DNA from: Ariolimax columbianus
Lineage: Eukaryota > Mollusca > Gastropoda > Stylommatophora > Arionidae
Assembly (NCBI GenBank): GCA_036924085.1
Contig: JAVGWX010000004.1
Location: 37,301,793 to 37,365,792, forward strand
Direction of reading: 5' to 3'
DNA: 64,000 nucleotides
The notes beneath the pieces were generated by a model. That model worked only from the letters and a program-made list of their open reading frames with translations. It had not been told where the DNA came from and ran no database searches. A program made the position numbers and the translations under genes. Shown here piece after piece: positions 9,822 to 20,924 of the stretch. Positions within the stretch are counted from its first letter, which is position 1. Each line of letters begins with the position of its first letter.

Positions 9822-10555
9822 AACAGTTGGAGACGAGAATTTGTGCCCTTGAAGTGTGGATGTTTAGAGTTGGAGACGAGAATGTGTGCCCTTGAAGTGT
9901 GGATGTTTAGAGTTGGAGACGAGAATGTGTGCCCTTGAAGTGTGGATGTTTAGAGTTGGAGACGAGAATGTGTGCCCTTGAAGTGTGGATGTTTAGAGTT
10001 GGAGACGAGAATGTGTGCCCTTGAAGTGTGGATGTTTAGAGTTGGAGACGAGAATGTGTGCCCTTGAAGTGTGGATGTTTAGAGTTGGAGACGAGAATGT
10101 GTGCCCTTGAAGTGTGGATGTTTAGAGTTGGAGACGAGAATGTGTGCCATTGAAGTGTGGATGTGCAGAGTTGGAGACGAGAATGTGTGCCTTTGAAGTG
10201 TGGATGTGCAGAGTTGGAGACGAGAATGTGTGCCTTTGAAGTGTGGATGTGCAGAGTTGGAGACGAGAATGTGTGCCTTTGAAGTGTGGATGTGCAGAGT
10301 TGGAGACGAGAATTTGTGCCTTGAAGTGTGGATGTGCAGAGTTGGAGACGAGAATTTGTGCCTTTGAAGTGTGGATGTGCAGAGTTGGAGACGAGAATGT
10401 GTGCCTTTGAAGTGTGGATGTGCAGAGTTGGAGACGAGAATTTGTGCCTTGAAGTGTGAATGTGCAGAGTTGGAGACGAGAATGTGTGCCTTTGAAGTGT
10501 GGATGTGCAGAGTTGGAGACGAGAATTTGTGCCTTTGAAGTGTGGATGTGCAGAA
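9822..10555. repeat. 43-bp x17 minisatellite from LINE sequence
   Basis: Unit: GTTGGAGACGAGAATG, TGTGCCCTTGAAGTG, TGGATGTTTAGA. It derives from the LINE segment QLETRICALEVWMFR. A left block has ...CCCTTGAAG..TTTAGA and a right block ...CCTTTGAAG..TGCAGA, with one-base-shorter units and GAATTTG variants. So two sub-families are spatially separated, as expected from local spreading. Confidence 0.95.
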
Positions 10556-10860
10556 GAATGGGACGAATCTTGTAGAACGATAAGAAAGCCTGGCAGAAAT
10601 TAAAGGCGCAAAGAAAATTGATGAACGAAGGAATTTGGGTCATATTAAAACAATGCTGCAAACAATGCTGAAAGGAAAGGGGAGAAGAGTGGGGGACTAA
10701 TATAACCAAATGTAAAAACGCTACAAATTGGAGATTAATATCAAATGACGAACTGGAAACAGACTGGCAGATTTACCATCAAGGCAAAAAACAGAAGACG
10801 TTGGTGATTCATTGCAGATGCTGACCTTCGATGTGGATATAGCACTTAAATTGAATGGAT

Positions 10861-11222
10861 TTTGCGGATTTAGTATCGTAATTTTGAGAAGTTACCGTCC
10901 CTATGTTTGTAGATCACATCTAAATAAGCTGTTGTGCAATTTAAGACAACAATATAGTAGTACTTCTCAAAATATTATTAAAATAATAAAACATGTTTGC
11001 AACAACAAAATAATACTTTGACAGACAAAGAATGACAGCAAAGAACAAATCCACTGTAACCTATCAAGTATGTTGTAGGAGACGACTCATGAGTGTTTAG
11101 TATGGGGCTGGATAACCCATTCTGTAGAAACTGGTAGTTACTAGAGGAATTTAAGGTGACCTTTGAGGTTTAGGTTAGAAGCGGAACGACCAACTCTTAT
11201 CAAATTTGTTTTATTTTTACAA
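10861..11222. other. Unassigned intronic sequence
   Basis: AT-rich with short open stretches only. I see no repeat unit, motif or exon. Confidence 0.4.
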
Positions 11223-11228
11223 AGTGTG

Positions 11229-11278
11229 TGGTGTGGGTGTGTGTGTGTGTGTGCGTGCCGTTTTGCATGCATGCGTGC

Positions 11279-11325
<47 letters not shown>
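11229..11325. repeat. (GT)n-(GA)n microsatellite
   Basis: GTGTGT tracts around GCATGCATGCGTGCGTG, then (GA)n to 11313. Confidence 0.9.
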
Positions 11326-11334
11326 GAGATTAAA

Positions 11335-11425
11335 AAAGTATTTCTGGATTCTACAGACGAAGGCATCCATCTCCATCCCAGACCGTAGTCGCTTGGGCGA
11401 TATTAGGGCATATTGGTCAGTGCAT
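11335..11425. repeat. Dispersed repeat fragment shared with 23880-24050
   Basis: CATCCCAGACCGTAGTC, CTTGGGCGATATTAGGGC matches the reverse complement of 23960-24010 (CCAGACCGTAGTCAATTGGG, CGATATCAGGAC). It is part of an unnamed dispersed repeat. Confidence 0.6.
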
Positions 11426-11585
11426 GGATGCGTGTGTGTGTCTGTTTATAGTGTAGACGTAGTGGCCAGAGGATTCGTGTGTGTGTCTGTTTATAGTGTA
11501 GACGTAGTGGCCAGAGGATGCGTGTGTGTGTCTGTTTATAGTGTAGACGTAGTGGCCAGAGGATGCGTGTGTGTATGGTGTATCT
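11425..11585. repeat. 45-bp x3.5 minisatellite
   Basis: Unit: CGTGTGTGTGTCTGTTTATA, GTGTAGACGTAGTGGCC, AGAGGATG. The copies are nearly identical, so expansion was recent. Confidence 0.92.
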
Positions 11586-12087
11586 GTTTGTAATGTGGTC
11601 CACTGTGGCAGTTTTTGCAGCACAGTAGATTTGTCATACCTTTCTGTAAGTGGATAAATACTGTCAAACGACTTTATTTCGGTGTTGGAATAATCGATGG
11701 GGTATTTGGGCTCGTTATGTGAGTTTGTTTCACCTAAAACAGAAAAAAAAAAACATAGGGCCTATGCCTTATCGGGTATTCGATTCATTGCCATTCTTGC
11801 CAGCAGGCAGGCATCGAAACCATTCGGCGACCCAAATATATTACCACTTTGTTTCAATAAAATGTCAAACACACATTTATATTTTGCTATTGCGAGTCAA
11901 AAGCAATGTCAATAAATGGTGTATGCAAAAAGCACAGAAAATTAAGCAAGGTTTAGTATTATATTATATAATCATTGACAAGAGACGACGGCCAATAGCC
12001 ACATAAGGATAAAGAAAAGGGGCATTAAAAAAGCTAGATGATATCTTTACGATGCAGGCTCTGTTCTGGAACACCTACGGTTGAGAG

Positions 12088-12163
<76 letters not shown>

Positions 12164-12165
12164 CA
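12088..12165. repeat. (TA)n-(GA)n microsatellite
   Basis: About 50 bp of TA followed directly by about 22 bp of GA. Confidence 0.95.
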
Positions 12166-12309
12166 ACTTTCACATGGAGATTAGAGCTCGGAACTACAAA
12201 GGAGGGATAAGGAAAAGGTGGTGAGAACTAGAATATCTGCCACAGGACATCAAGGATTGGCGTATATTTACTGAACATCGGCTCTACACAGAGCCTAAAG
12301 GTTTTGATC

Positions 12310-12765
12310 GTTTTACTGACAAATACAAGAGAAGATAGCAATGTTGAGAAATGCAAGCGAAGATAGCAAGGTTAAGAAATGCAAGAGAAGATAGCAAGGT
12401 TGAGAAATGCAAGCGAAGGTAATGAGGCTGAGAAATACAAGAGCAAATAGGGAGACGGAGAAATAAACTAGGGAGACTGAGAAATAAGAGAAGGTAGCGA
12501 GGTTGAGAATTACAAGAGAAACTAGCGATGCTGAGAAATACAGGGGAAACTAGGGAGACAGAAATACAAGAGAAACTAGGGAGACTGAGAAATACAAGAG
12601 AAAGTAGCGAGGCTGAGAAATACCAGAGAAACTAGCGTGGCTGAGAAATACAAGAGAAGGTAGCGAGGCTGAGAAATACAAGAGAAGGTAGCGAGGCTGA
12701 GAAATACAAGAGAAGGTAGCGAGGCTGAGAAATACAAGAGAAGGTAGAAAGGCTGAGTGAGATAA
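12310..12765. repeat. 28-bp minisatellite
   Basis: Unit: GAGAAATACAAGAGAAGG, TAGCGAGGCT. The left end is diverged (GATAGCAAGGTTGAG, ACTAGGGAGACTGAG). The right end is homogeneous, so recent growth was at the right edge. Confidence 0.93.
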
Positions 12766-12910
12766 ACTATTGAATTTTCAAAAATGTTAAAGTTTGCAAC
12801 TTGTACAGGATGAATATTGGGATTGATTATACATTAACGGACACACGTATAGATTTAGAGACGGATGAGAAAATAACAATAATAGATTATTAATTATTGT
12901 TACCACATAC

Positions 12911-13192
12911 CTCAGTGCTTTTTGTACAGTTGTTATTTGCCGCTTGACACTCTCCAAGAACATCTTGAATGGTTTGTTTAGAGTGATTCGTGACAGACTC
13001 CAAGAATGATCCAAATCCCTGTGGAGTCAGACCCTGGATGTCAACATTTACGTTAGACGAGTAGCGATTCAATAACTCTTCTGCAGCCTGTATGACGGAA
13101 GTCTTGTTCAACTTCTGGCACGAGCCGACCACAAAGAGTGCGCACACAAAGAACCACACAAGATGGTTAACACGGTGCCCATGGTGTGACAT
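12911..13192 (-). CDS. SLC39A14-like: ZIP14/ZIP8-like metal transporter, first coding exon (signal peptide, ectodomain)
   Basis: Exactly 94 codons from ATG at 13192 to a strong donor (CTGAG|GTATGT), phase 0. The product starts MSHHGHRVNHLVWFFVCALF, a signal peptide with cleavage probably near VVGSCQ. The mature part contains AAEELLNRYSSNVNVD and LTPQGFGSFLESV, the EF-hand-like pattern at the start of ZIP14 ectodomains (family: FLQDLIHRYG..LTLQQLKALL). Three N-glycosylation sequons are visible (NKT, NHS, NCT). An upstream in-frame TTG at 13225 is not the start; an acceptor-like TTGATTGTGGCAG lies just upstream, so 5' UTR may be spliced on from further right. Intron 1 (12910-4561) is about 8.35 kb and full of transposons and minisatellites. 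Identity rests on joining this exon to the two others. Confidence 0.75.
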
Positions 13193-13284
13193 GATGAAAC
13201 TCCAATACTCCAAAACCTGCCACAATCAAAGTGAATACACACCATAAACGTTATCATACCAATATCTTCTATGTTACGTATATG

Positions 13285-13286
13285 CC

Positions 13287-13343
<57 letters not shown>

Positions 13344-13345
13344 CT
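13285..13345. repeat. (CT)n microsatellite
   Basis: CT tract ending in CTATCTATCT, about 90 bp upstream of the ZIP start codon. Confidence 0.9.
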
Positions 13346-13439
13346 CTTATTATTATTCTTCGTGAAAGTTTACGATAATGACGCGTGAACTGATAGTGGG
13401 AACAGCTCGAAGCAAACTGCATATTGACATTTCTAGTCT

Positions 13440-14060
13440 ATCAGTTATCGTATTTTCTTTTTCAACGAATCGTAAAGTAGGATACAGCTAATGCCCTGAA
13501 CTTCTATCTCAACACGTTATAGTGAATCACAACTAAAAGGACCAATCATAATTTCTCTTATTGTTCTTGTCCAATCTGTACTCTTCGTGAAGCGTATTCA
13601 TCAGCATTGATTATAGTTTCATCTTTGTATCACTGAATGTTGGCAGAAAGCCAGCACCAGATAATTTTCCTCGATCTTGTAGTGGACGTTCAGATTGTCT
13701 TAAACGATGATGTTGCTAGCCCCAAGCACGTTCCTCTTTAGTATCGTTGTTCATATTTATATACTGTCCTATTACATTTCACTAAGATTGGCAATGACTA
13801 ACTACAATTTAACAGTGCTACAATTGGAATGCACCAAAACCGATCACATAATTTCACACCGGAAGAGCCTTTATCTTCTTGTCCAACTTATGTACCTGAC
13901 GAAACACAGTACCGCCATTGTACTTGGCCCTTAACAAGAATTCTCCGCTAAAGTACTTTGCGTGCTTTTGCAATGCGGGTTTCTGTAGAATGTGTTTTAC
14001 GTGCAACAATTTCTGGTCCATAGTTAACCTCCTTTAATCCCCTTTCACGAGCTGGGTCAA
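13440..14060. other. Sequence upstream of ZIP first coding exon, nothing recognised
   Basis: Mixed-composition sequence with no repeat or exon I can name. A 5' UTR exon or promoter of the ZIP gene could lie here, but no specific motif supports that. Confidence 0.35.
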
Positions 14061-14079
14061 AAGTTGCAGTGGTTCAAGT

Positions 14080-14200
14080 TTATAAAGTGGCATGACTAAC
14101 TCTACCATAATTTGTGAAGGGAAATGACTCAGACAAAACCATAGATTATAAAATGAAGGGACTCAGATACTGCCATAGTCTGTGTGGGAGAAGACACTAA
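14080..14200. repeat. Outlying diverged units of the 34-bp array
   Basis: GGAAATGACTCAGACAAAAC, CATAGATTATAAAATGAAGG, GACTCAGATACTGCCATAG resemble the units of the 15000-15560 array. They are separated from it by the S6 insertion and the 33-bp array. Confidence 0.6.
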
Positions 14201-14245
14201 CGTCTGGTCAGACAAAACATACTGACCAGACATGTTATAATAGTT

Positions 14246-14535
14246 GTCCCTCACAAGTGATGAAGACCACTCTCTTTGTTCAGCCGTGTGGACAGTCGTA
14301 TCTCTTGCTGTGTCCGCTGAAATGGGTGACTTGCGCGGTGATTTGAATTAAAGTGAGGAAGAAACTGCGCCTTTTGTCAACCTCACTCACAGAGCCTAAG
14401 CTATCTTTTGCCAGTGGCAAGACATTCATCGAGACGATTGGAGATAGCATAGGATGCAGATTTTGCCTCAGGGTTACCACGAAGCCTTTCGTAAACATGT
14501 AACCCGCAGGGTAGAAAGGTGGGATGGCATCTAAC
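14246..14535 (-). mobile_element. S6 retroelement, 5'-truncated copy
   Basis: Close minus-orientation copy of the 3' 290 bp of the element at 31479-32197: CAGCCGTGTGGACAGTCGTA, GTCAACCTCACTCACAGAGC, CAGTGGCAAGACATTCATCG. It ends in the shared hairpin (14246-14267). Units of the 33-bp array lie on both sides, and ACATGTTA at both edges may be the TSD. Confidence 0.8.
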
Positions 14536-14762
14536 ATGTTAGGGACAGTCAAAACACACTGATAGGATATGTTGGGGACAGTCAAAACATACTGATCGGA
14601 CATGTTAGGGCCAGTCAAAACATACTGATCGGACATGTTAGGGCCAGTCAAAACATACTGATCGGACATGTTGGGGACAGTCAAAACATACTGATCGGAC
14701 ATGTTGGGGACAGTCAAAACATACTGATCGGACATGTAAGGAACAGTTAAAACACGCTGGCC
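14536..14762. repeat. 33-bp x7 minisatellite
   Basis: Unit: ACATGTTAGGGACAGTC, AAAACATACTGATCGG. One more unit-like piece lies on the other side of the S6 insertion (14208-14238). Confidence 0.93.
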
Positions 14763-14999
14763 AAGACTCGGTGCTCAAAGGGAGCAAGAAAGACCACATG
14801 TATTACCCACTTCATAAATCTGAAGATCTACTAAAATCAAGTTTAAAAACCGCATCCCATAAGACATTGCCTGATTTTGGGACTACTTTCAGACTGAAGC
14901 ACGACCACCTTTCACATTTGTAAATGTTACAGTACAACAATGATAAACGCATTTAGTACCAGGTACACAAGAGAAGAAAAATCGTAGTCCGTAAAGTGG

Positions 15000-15560
15000 A
15001 ATGACTCAGACAAGACCATAGTTTATATAGTGAAGGGACTCCGATACTACCATACCACTGCCTGTAAAGTGAAGGGGCTCAGATAGTACCATACCATTGC
15101 CTGTAAAGTGAAGGGGCTCAGATAGTACCATACCATTGCTTGTAAAGTGAAGGAGCTCAGTTACTACCATTGCCTATAAAGCGAAGGAGCTCAGTTACTA
15201 CCATTGCCTGTAAAGTGAAGGAGCTCAGATACTACCATTGCCTGTAAAGTGAAGGAGCTCAGTTACTACCATTGCCTGTAAAGTGAAGGAGCTCAGATAC
15301 TACCATTGCCTGTAAAGTGAAGTAGCTCAGATACTACCATTGCCTGTAAAGTGAAGTAGCTCAGATACTACCATTGTCTGTAAAGTGAAGTAGCTCAGAT
15401 ACTACTATAGTCTGTAAAGTGAAGAGGCTCAGACAAGACCATAGTGTATAAAGTGAAGTGACCCAGACAAGACCATAGCATGTAAAGTGAAACAACTTGG
15501 ACATTACCATAGTCTGTAAAGTGAAGGGACTTGCAGAAGATTATAGTTTGTAAAGTGATG
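15000..15560. repeat. 34-bp minisatellite, about 16 units
   Basis: Unit: CATTGCCTGTAAAGTGAAGG, AGCTCAGATACTAC. Sub-types differ at GGGGCTC/GGAGCTC/GTAGCTC and are ordered along the array; both ends are diverged. Confidence 0.92.
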
Positions 15561-16005
15561 TGGCTCACATAAGTTATAACTCCATATAAAAGCGGCGTTA
15601 CATTTCTTATGTTAAAAGCATTTTTAAAAATATACTCTATGTTAAAGAAAGTATGATTGTTATTGTTTAGGACCACAAAGCAAAAGTATTTTTCTGCACT
15701 TTGAAAAGGAACATAAAGTGAATACCTCGCGTTTACGGCAGCCAAGAGAAGAGCTTAAGGCCCTATATATGAGAAATAGCGAAACGCGGTTCTCTGGCCA
15801 AATGCGACTCTTTGAGATTACAATGTGCGGCTTGGGGAATTATGTTTTCTATGTACTGTAGTGCTTCATTATTAATATAAAAGGTAAGTACAACACTTTC
15901 AAGCTTGATCATTATTTACCTGTTATTTTCAAATGTGTTAATTATTCATAGACGTTTCCGTGGTTGATTATACACAGCAGAGTTAAAACAATAGCCCTGC
16001 AGAAT
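15561..16005. other. Unassigned sequence
   Basis: No repeat or protein similarity recognised. Confidence 0.4.
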
Positions 16006-16018
16006 TGTGAAACAATCT

Positions 16019-16297
16019 TTGTTTGGCTTCGTTCGTTCTCAATCTCCCGCTACCATACACTGAAAAGGGCTTAAGTAGCAGAATGTAGACCAGAGAACAG
16101 AATGCGTTGTGTCGTAGTTTACAGCTTGACTGCGATATGTGCACCTTTCGGTCCAACACATCCTACTTCAGCAAGCATGTTTTTACTACTGCATTAGCAT
16201 TCCCTCTTCGATCCCTTCTCCTTAGCCAGTCTGCTCTCTTGCAGTCTGTTTTCTAGGATCACCGCATGAAAGTGTAGAAGGATCTTGGCCCTAAAGC
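16019..16297 (-). mobile_element. SINE family S5 with 13-bp TSD
   Basis: Minus-orientation S5 element with TGTGAAACAATCT duplicated at 16006-16018 and 16298-16310. Diagnostic blocks: CGTTCGTTCTCAATCTCCCG, GAATGCGTTGTGTCGTAGTT, TTCGGTCCAACACATCC, CTTCGATCCCTTCTCCTTAG. The GAA tail is reduced. It is 5'-truncated compared with the 365-bp copies. Confidence 0.88.
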
Positions 16298-16772
16298 TGT
16301 GAAACAATCTAGTATTTGTATGTGTATTTTTTTAATTATTGAAACATACATTTTTAAAACTACATAAGTGAATACACTTTATTCCTTACATATATGCCCT
16401 AACATTTATATACAATTACTGAAACCAATTGTGTAGGTAACAATAACAGCACGTGTACTAATGTATTGCACGTGTTAAACATCTGAAGTTTATCGTATGT
16501 TGCGTTTCTGGTATGTAAATGTGGCCACACCTGCTAATTGATATAAAGGGAGTCGTGATCATATAATGGGTGGCATTGTTCGATCTGTGTGATGTTCTTC
16601 CCACACATTTGGGGCTGTTGTTTCGACACTCATGCTTTATTTCAAACACAGGAGCCTAATCTATGTTCTGCAAGCTTTATGCTTGTGTCAATTGGGGGTG
16701 TGCAGTATGATGAGCTAGGGAGCCTACTACACTTGAGAGGTTGATTCTTATAAGGATAAAAATATCATCTGG

Positions 16773-16995
16773 GGGTCTCTGTGGCGAAGTGGTCAAGCCA
16801 TTTGCCTCGTGTTCAGACGGTCGGGGTTCGATTTCGAGCCATTATGTCAATTTTTTTCCGGAGATCCCTGGGTTCATCGCTGGAGCTACGGAGTTCGTGC
16901 TTTGTGCGATGCTCTCGACAGATGGGCTACCCATCTGCCGAGAGAGACAGAGCTAAAATGGGGAAAAAAACCGAGGCAATGAAGTCGAGCCCCTG
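16773..16995 (+). mobile_element. tRNA-derived SINE, family A
   Basis: The tRNA-like head has an A box (TGGCGAAGTGG) and a B box (GGGGTTCGATTTCGAGCC), about 30 nt apart. A non-tRNA body follows (GAGATCCCTGGGTTCATCGC, CATCTGCCGAGAGAGACAG). The head cannot form a full functional tRNA, so this is a SINE and not a tRNA gene. Confidence 0.8.
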
Positions 16996-17094
16996 CTTAA
17001 ATCTTAATTTTTTATTTTAAACGTCATCTCATAAAACTAATTACTACAGAATCCACATAAACTAAAACAAATTTAAAAATATAATGATATCCTG

Positions 17095-17215
17095 CATGCA
17101 GGGACACTAAAGGACGAACATATGCTGAAATCAAGAGAATTGCAGAGGATAGAGTCAAATGGAGAGACATACTCAGACAACCTTACAACCAGTCTTAGGA
17201 TTGATCAACCTGCAA
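17095..17215 (+). pseudogene. LINE C-terminal scrap
   Basis: Reads GCRDTKGRTYAEIKRIAEDR, VKWRDILRQPYNQS, the end of an RTE-type LINE protein. The same motif ends the fragment at 23150-23760 (WRDMLRQPYSQSHD). Confidence 0.75.
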
Positions 17216-18080
17216 GACATCCTGCAAGAGCTGAATATAGGCACATTGGCTTATCAACCAGAAGCTTAAGAAGCTGAAATATCTTGGCCACGTTAAACGC
17301 CATGTTAGTTTGGAAAGAACAGCATTCGAGGACATAGTTATTGTGGTACAATGCGTCTAATACGAAGGTCCACGCAGAACATTGACGATTTTCTAAAAAT
17401 GACTTTCTGGGAGATAGGTGAAGCATCGAGAATATATTAGGCAGGCTGTGAAGAATAAGACGTTATGCAAAAGATATACTACATGATGGTCATAGAAACC
17501 ACAATTGCAAAAAGTACACATGAGTGCTCTGATTACGGCTTCTTGGAAGGTATCAGCTACTTTCGCTACCCTATACTTCATAAGAGAAAGTGTGTTACTA
17601 ATCCAAGGACGGGTACAGAACCCTACTTTCGAGACTACGTGTTTGATCATGAGTGATGTATTTGAATATAGTTCACTCCAGCTATGTGTATGTACGCGTT
17701 ATCTCTTTTTGTAACCTTGCTTCACCTCTGAATGAAAGAAAAGTAGCGTACACCCTGCGGAGACGATATAGGCTGCGTCGCGAACTCATGTGAATTTCAC
17801 CTAATGCGTCGAATCACATGTAAGATTAGTTATCTGAATGGAAGATAATGGATAATAATCCTAACTTCAATTTTCCGTTTTTGTTGGGGTCTGCTATTAT
17901 TTGGGCAAATCTCAGGCAGACTGTTAAAATGGCAAAGTGGTAAAAACGCCCTGGTATAGTCAACAGATTGGTGTTCTAATAGCCAAAATGGGGCACAAAG
18001 ATACATAATAAGTAAAAGTACACATCGTTCGAGTGTTGCCGAGGTTCAAAAGGGGAGCAAAGAATAGTAACATCGCTTGA
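17216..18080. other. Unassigned sequence
   Basis: Short open stretches on both strands without recognised motifs; probably decayed repeats. Confidence 0.35.
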
Positions 18081-18084
18081 GCGC

Positions 18085-18330
18085 CGTCTCGTGGGCCTAT
18101 CACTTAGGCAACAGCGTCAGATGGGCCTACACACCAGTAACATTTTAATATTGTCACACGTCAAGGATGTCCTACAGCATGCCAGCCGCTGGGCCAGCCA
18201 CGTAGACAGAAGGAAAGACGAACGATGGAGCCCAGCAACCACTGCGTGGTACCCGCGCGGCAAAAAGAAACCTAATGGAAGATCCCCCACCCCAAGCTGG
18301 CAAGATTCACTTGAGCTGCATAACACTTGC
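18085..18330 (+). pseudogene. LINE C-terminal fragment
   Basis: LSHVKDVLQHASRWASHVDR, RKDERWSPATTAWYPRGKKK, PNGRSPTPSWQDSLE matches the usual RWAGHVxRxxDxRW..WYPRGxxRPxGRPPxRWxD tail of a LINE. Its downstream end is degraded. Confidence 0.78.
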
Positions 18331-18789
18331 GTTTCTAAAACAAACCGGTTATCCTTCCCCTGGATAACCCGTGATTGAAACAAAACAGACTGAAAACTGA
18401 GCTGGAATCTGTAGAAGTCCAAAAAACACAGAGCTGGTTTAGCCTAGCTACCACCGGCTACCATCATACCGGCTACCACCAATTCGCACAAGAGTTTAGA
18501 CCTGCACAAGAGTAACCGCCCTTGTAGATGTACAGGTCGACTAAGAAAAGTCAAGTACGATGTTAAGAGAATACTAAAGAGGGCTGCCTACGTTATCATT
18601 TAGATACTTTAAGAAACAAAAAACGTCAACAAATATGGACATGTCAACTAGAAGTTTCGTATATCTCATCCAAGACAGAAGAACAGTTTATGTGACAAGG
18701 GCTAATGACGCGAGTCAGAGAAAGTTTCAAGGAATCTGCATGGCTGACAACTGTTTTCGTCTTAGAGAACCGCCAGGTTTGGTAGCTGA

Positions 18790-19125
18790 AATGTGTGTAC
18801 AATGTACGATCAGGAGGCGGAAATTGTGTGTACAATGTACGATCACGAGGCTGAAATTGTGTGTACATTGTGTGGTCAGGAGGCTGGAACATGTGTACAA
18901 TATACGGCCAGGAGGCTGGAATGTGTGTACAATATAAGGCCAGGAGGCTGGAATCTGTGTACAGTGTGGGTACACTGTGTGGTTAGGAGGCTGGAACATG
19001 TGTACAATGTACGATTAGGAGGCTGGAAAATATGTACAATATAGGGTCAGGAGGCTTGAACATGTGTACAACGTGGAGTCAGGAGACTGAAACATGTGTA
19101 CAATGTACGGTCAGGGGGCGTTTAC
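18790..19125. repeat. Approximately 32-bp minisatellite
   Basis: Unit: GGCTGGAACATGTGTACAAT, GTACGATCAGGA. Units vary in length (29-47) because of GTGTGTACA slippage. Confidence 0.88.
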
Positions 19126-19319
19126 ACAGATAGCAGCGAAGATTAACAACCTTCAAACTAATATCAATGGGACTGGTTGAAACAAGGTGCAAAGAAGATG
19201 TTCACAGTGGAAATGCTGCTTGCCCCATGCGTACACTGAAGAAAGCGAACACCGCAGTGACGGTGTGGCGTTTAGGCTATCAAAAGAGGCGCAAAAGACA
19301 CATTATTATTGAAAATTAT

Positions 19320-20090
19320 ATGTTTAGTAGCCTTTATTGTTAGATAACTGTATGTATGGTAACTTTTGTTGTTTGAAAACTGTATGTATGGTAACCTTTA
19401 TTGTTAGGGACCTATATGTGGGGTAAACGTACTTGTTAGAGAATTGTATGTGTGGTCAAGGTACTTGTGAGAGAACTTTATGTGTGGTCAAGGTACTTGT
19501 TAGAGAACTTTATGTGTGGTCAAGTTACTTGTTACATAACTTTATGTGTGGTAAAGGTACTTGTTAGAGAACTTTATGTGTAGTCAAGTTACCTGTTAGA
19601 GAACTTTATGTGTGGTCAAGTTACTTGTTAGAGAACTTTATGTGTGGTAACGTACTTGTTAGAGAACTTTATGTGTGGTCAAGTTACTTGTTAGAGAACT
19701 TTATGTGTGGTCAAGTTACTTGTTAGAGAACTTTATGTGTGGTCAAGGTACTTGTTAGAGAACTATATGTGTGGTCAACGTACTTGTTAGAGAACTTTAT
19801 GTGTGGTCAAGTTACCTGTTAGAGAACTTTATGTGTGGTCAAGTTACCTGTTAGAGAACTTTATGTGTGGTTAAGTTACCTATTAGAGAACTTTATGTGT
19901 GGTCAAGGTACTTGTTAGAGAACGATATGTGTGGTCAACGTACTTGTTAGAGAACTTTATATGTGGTCAAGTTACCTGTTAGAGAACTTTATGTGTGGTA
20001 AAGTTACTTGTTCGAGAACTGTATGTGTGGTCAAGGTACTTGTTAGAGAACTTTATATGTGGTCAAGTTACCTGTTAGAGAACTTTATGT
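19320..20090. repeat. 32-bp minisatellite, about 23 units
   Basis: Unit: AGAGAACTTTATGTGTGGTC, AAGTTACTTGTT. Variants ACTTG/ACCTG and TTTATG/TATATG/GATATG recur in blocks. Confidence 0.95.
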
Positions 20091-20920
20091 CTTATCCATT
20101 GCGGATGTTGTCTGAAGCTATTCGTAATAGTATATCATTTTTGACGAACCTGTTTGCAAATTGTAGTGGCCATTCTTATGCCCCGAGGCGTACTGGAGAA
20201 GGTGATGGAAGAGCTCTCCTCTGTGTAATACAATGCTAGAATTCCCAGCACGTTAACTTCTCCGGGAATGAAAGTTGTAATCCCCACCACGTTGGTCAGG
20301 TTGCTGTAAAACAGCATGTTTCCATGTGCATTTCGTGGAGTGGACGTATGCTCTTAGTCAGTATGCTGCACCTGATTCTGGTGTGAGCGAATTAGCATCA
20401 ATTGTCAGATTTATTTGATATGAAGTGCCGAGCTTTTAAAACGAATATAGCACTGACAGTCTGCTATGGACAGAAAGAGGAGTCCAGAAACGTGCAGTAT
20501 TAAGAGAGATTGAAGAAAATAATGGAATGATGCGAACAGAAAACAAATAAGTTATAGATGCAGATTTTAAAAGCATTCACACAGACCCAAATATGAAGTC
20601 ACTTATATACATCAATGAGTCTCAGCACGATCGGCCGTTTGATAAAATCTAACATTCACAATATGAAATCAAAATGAAAGAATTACTGGAACGCTTGTCG
20701 TGAAATAGTCACATATCTGTCGTGAGAAAATATACATCTATCAGTCAATTAAAAACAACATAAAGGCAAGAAGACCAAAGTATGTGTGGTCATGACTGAT
20801 CAAGCCAATTCGAGTCTGGAAAGGTCTATGCCACGACTGGCAGACGTAGTCAGTAGTTGTCTCTGATATTTTCTTTGCTCTAGAAATCCTGATTGCACGT
20901 CTTTCCTGGGCTCAAGGTGG
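20091..20920. other. Unassigned sequence
   Basis: No protein domain or repeat recognised. Confidence 0.35.
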
Positions 20921-20924
20921 CCCA

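Larger units (their letters stand above)
8765..10860 (+). pseudogene. LINE RT-to-C-terminus with three internal tandem expansions
   Basis: The protein order follows one LINE: MSINNLRFVE*TVLIAESEQ (degraded YADD region), then KLDVNT..KMKTM, NIRLGDQTIEHAKSFSYIG, GRCEIEIRREIGMAKFVFTN, MSHIFTFKQV, THKFKMKAINYYLYSSLLSS, ETRICALEVWMFR, RRMGRIL, and a decayed tail. Three coding segments have each become a tandem array: 35 bp x4 (8920-9060), 30 bp x12 (9380-9740) and 43 bp x17 (9822-10555). A GAA-tailed insertion sits at about 9158-9310. It cannot encode an active protein. Confidence 0.82.

Noticed and set aside
13193..13225. N-terminal extension of the ZIP exon
   Set aside because: The apparent start is TTG; the first ATG is at 13192 and directly gives a signal peptide.
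16781..16850. tRNA gene
   Set aside because: A and B boxes are present but the arms do not pair as a tRNA and a SINE body follows; the same applies to heads at 22165, 27555, 52590 and 53275.
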